A stretch of 50,103 nucleotides of DNA from Collinsella sp. (GTDB lineage Bacteria > Actinomycetota > Coriobacteriia > Coriobacteriales > Coriobacteriaceae), in NCBI GenBank assembly GCA_019419455.1, contig DXZW01000029.1:1-50103 (forward strand), in the 5' to 3' direction. Positions 49,178-50,103 of the stretch are shown here, one piece after another. The notes below the pieces were generated by a model. The model searched no databases and was not told where the DNA came from. It saw only the letters and a program-made list of their open reading frames with translations. The translations under genes and the position numbers were made by a program. The stretch's first letter is position 1. Each line of letters starts with the position of its first letter.

Positions 49178-50103
49178 GTGAAAGCGCCATCCACCAGACC
49201 CGCGGCCGTGCTCGGCCTGGACGTCGGCAAGTCCTCCCACTGGGCCTGCCTTATCGACCGCGGCGGGGAGGTGCTGGCCAGCGCCCCCGTCCGCAACCGG
49301 GAGGGCGCTCTAGACGCGCTGTTCTCCTCCGCGCCCGCCGGCACGCTCGTCGTGGTCGACCAGTTCCGCAACATAGGGTCCCTCGCCGTGCGGCGCGCCC
49401 GCGCCGCGGGGCTGGCGGTCGCCTACCTGCCCGGCCTCGCCGCCAGCCGCGCCGCCGGGCTGTTCGCCGGCGAGGCCAAGACCGACGAGCGCGACGCCGA
49501 GGTGATCGCGCGGACCGCCCTGGGCGTGCCGGACTCCCTGTCGGGGATCCCGGGCCGCGGCGAGGCCCTCGAGGCCGCCCGCGCCCTCTCCTCCCAGCGC
49601 GACCACGTCGTGGCCTGCGCGACCAGGGACAAGAACCGCCTGCGCGCGGTTCTGCTCGAGTCCTGCCCGGCCCTCGAGGCCGCGGTCGACCTGTCGGACC
49701 GCCGGTGGCTGGAGCTGCTCGCCGGGTTCGGCGGGGCGTGGGGGATCGCCCGCTCGGGGGCCGAGGGGCCGCAGGCCGAGGCCGCCGGGGAGGCCGCGGC
49801 CGCCTCGACCGCGCCGCCGCCGGCACTCATCGAGGCCGAGAACAGGCAGGTCAGGTTCCTTGCCGCCCGGATATCGGAGGCCCTCGACGAGGCCGGGGCC
49901 CTCGAGGCCGAGACGGCGGCGCTGCTCGAGGGCGACGAGACCTACGCGTGCCTGCTCACCGTGCCCGGCATCGGCCCGAGGACCGCGGCGCAGCTCGCGG
50001 TGTCGGTCGACATCGGGAGGTTCCCGGACCACGACCACCTGGCCTCGTATGTTAGCGCTACTGTAAAAACAACCATTTTGACCAACGCTCAACAACCAAT
50101 CAT
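49178..50103 (+). CDS. IS110-family transposase, 3' part missing
   Basis: Open for 308 codons to the window edge. The RuvC-like DEDD domain has AVLGLDVGKSSHWACL (first Asp), VVVDQFRNIG (Asp where many members have Glu, as in the actinobacterial DQ subgroup), and AKTDERDAEVIA (last two Asp). PGIGPRTAAQLAVSVDIGRF begins the Tnp_20 domain, but the catalytic Ser further on is not reached. After HLASY the sequence changes to AT-rich bases (from about 50049) that no longer look like this family, so the gene is probably broken. GTG 49178 has GGAAGGA 8 nt upstream. Confidence 0.85.
   Translation, partial: MKAPSTRPAAVLGLDVGKSSHWACLIDRGGEVLASAPVRNREGALDALFSSAPAGTLVVVDQFRNIGSLAVRRARAAGLAVAYLPGLAASRAAGLFAGEAKTDERDAEVIARTALGVPDSLSGIPGRGEALEAARALSSQRDHVVACATRDKNRLRAVLLESCPALEAAVDLSDRRWLELLAGFGGAWGIARSGAEGPQAEAAGEAAAASTAPPPALIEAENRQVRFLAARISEALDEAGALEAETAALLEGDETYACLLTVPGIGPRTAAQLAVSVDIGRFPDHDHLASYVSATVKTTILTNAQQPI
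50049..50103. other. AT-rich junction breaking the transposase
   Basis: GTTAGCGCTACTGTAAAAAC and the bases after it are about 40% G+C, against more than 70% just before. The frame stays open by chance. It may be the end of another mobile element inserted into the transposase, or an assembly junction. Confidence 0.5.

Larger units (their letters stand above)
48929..50103 (+). mobile_element. IS110-family insertion sequence, partial
   Basis: It comprises a left non-coding part (about 48929-49177) and the transposase gene. The left edge is inferred from the break in the host palindrome. The right end lies outside, and the transposase is itself interrupted near 50048. Base composition is markedly more G+C-rich than neighbours. 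The non-coding RNA lies before the gene, as in the IS110 subgroup rather than IS1111. Confidence 0.75.

Overview
The window looks like chromosome from a high-GC gut actinobacterium of the class Coriobacteriia, most likely Collinsella or a close relative. This rests on protein style (SipW-type surface proteins, large InlB-repeat adhesin, LpdC-type decarboxylase, OFA-type MFS carrier), strong AGGAG-type ribosome sites, and intergenic gaps packed with long palindromes. It is an inference from content, not a database match. I saw no tRNA, rRNA, CRISPR array or prophage.

Layout. (1) 1-7480: a tightly packed surface operon of two TasA/SipW-type subunits, an 1821-residue adhesin and a wall-anchored-like protein with an LPXTG-like tail. 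(2) 7481-8184: a 0.7 kb gene-free stretch holding two inverted copies of a structured palindromic element around a 62-bp-period hairpin array. (3) 8185-16239: an LtaS-type sulfatase, a nitroreductase, the K+ transporter Kup and a short KdpD/KdpE two-component system. (4) 16334-23221: RlmKL-like rRNA methyltransferase with a decayed first domain, a HAD phosphatase, a transaldolase-family aldolase and Tex. (5) 23633-28059: a Gfo/Idh/MocA dehydrogenase, OFA-type MFS carrier and SDR dehydrogenase in one leftward operon, with a divergent LysR regulator. (6) 28378-32600: a MarR regulator and a heterodimeric ABC exporter, each overlapping the next by 8 nt. (7) 32927-35939: pyridoxal/pyridoxamine kinase, a Cys-rich TIGR04076-type protein, a low-molecular-weight phosphatase and an MFS exporter. 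(8) 36102-42110: a probable gallate-type decarboxylation locus: LpdD-like/IPP-isomerase fusion, SLC13-type carrier, LpdC-like UbiD decarboxylase, UbiX flavin prenyltransferase and a MerR regulator. (9) 42306-48855: a membrane protein, an aldose-epimerase-like protein, a polar amino-acid ABC importer and an M20 peptidase. (10) 48929-50103: an IS110-family element, cut off by an AT-rich junction near the right edge.

How genes fit together. The locus in (8) reads as one pathway: IPP isomerase supplies the dimethylallyl precursor, UbiX makes prenylated FMN, the LpdD-like domain may help mature the decarboxylase, UbiD decarboxylates a phenolic acid and the carrier moves substrate or product. Kup with KdpDE suggests osmotic or K+ control without KdpFABC nearby. 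The importer and M20 peptidase suggest use of peptide-derived amino acids.

The strongest unusual signals are: a non-coding RNA upstream of the IS110 transposase whose folded loops match the element's own target and left end, as expected for a bridge RNA; the LpdD-IPP isomerase fusion; and two families of structured intergenic elements whose paired bases co-vary between copies.
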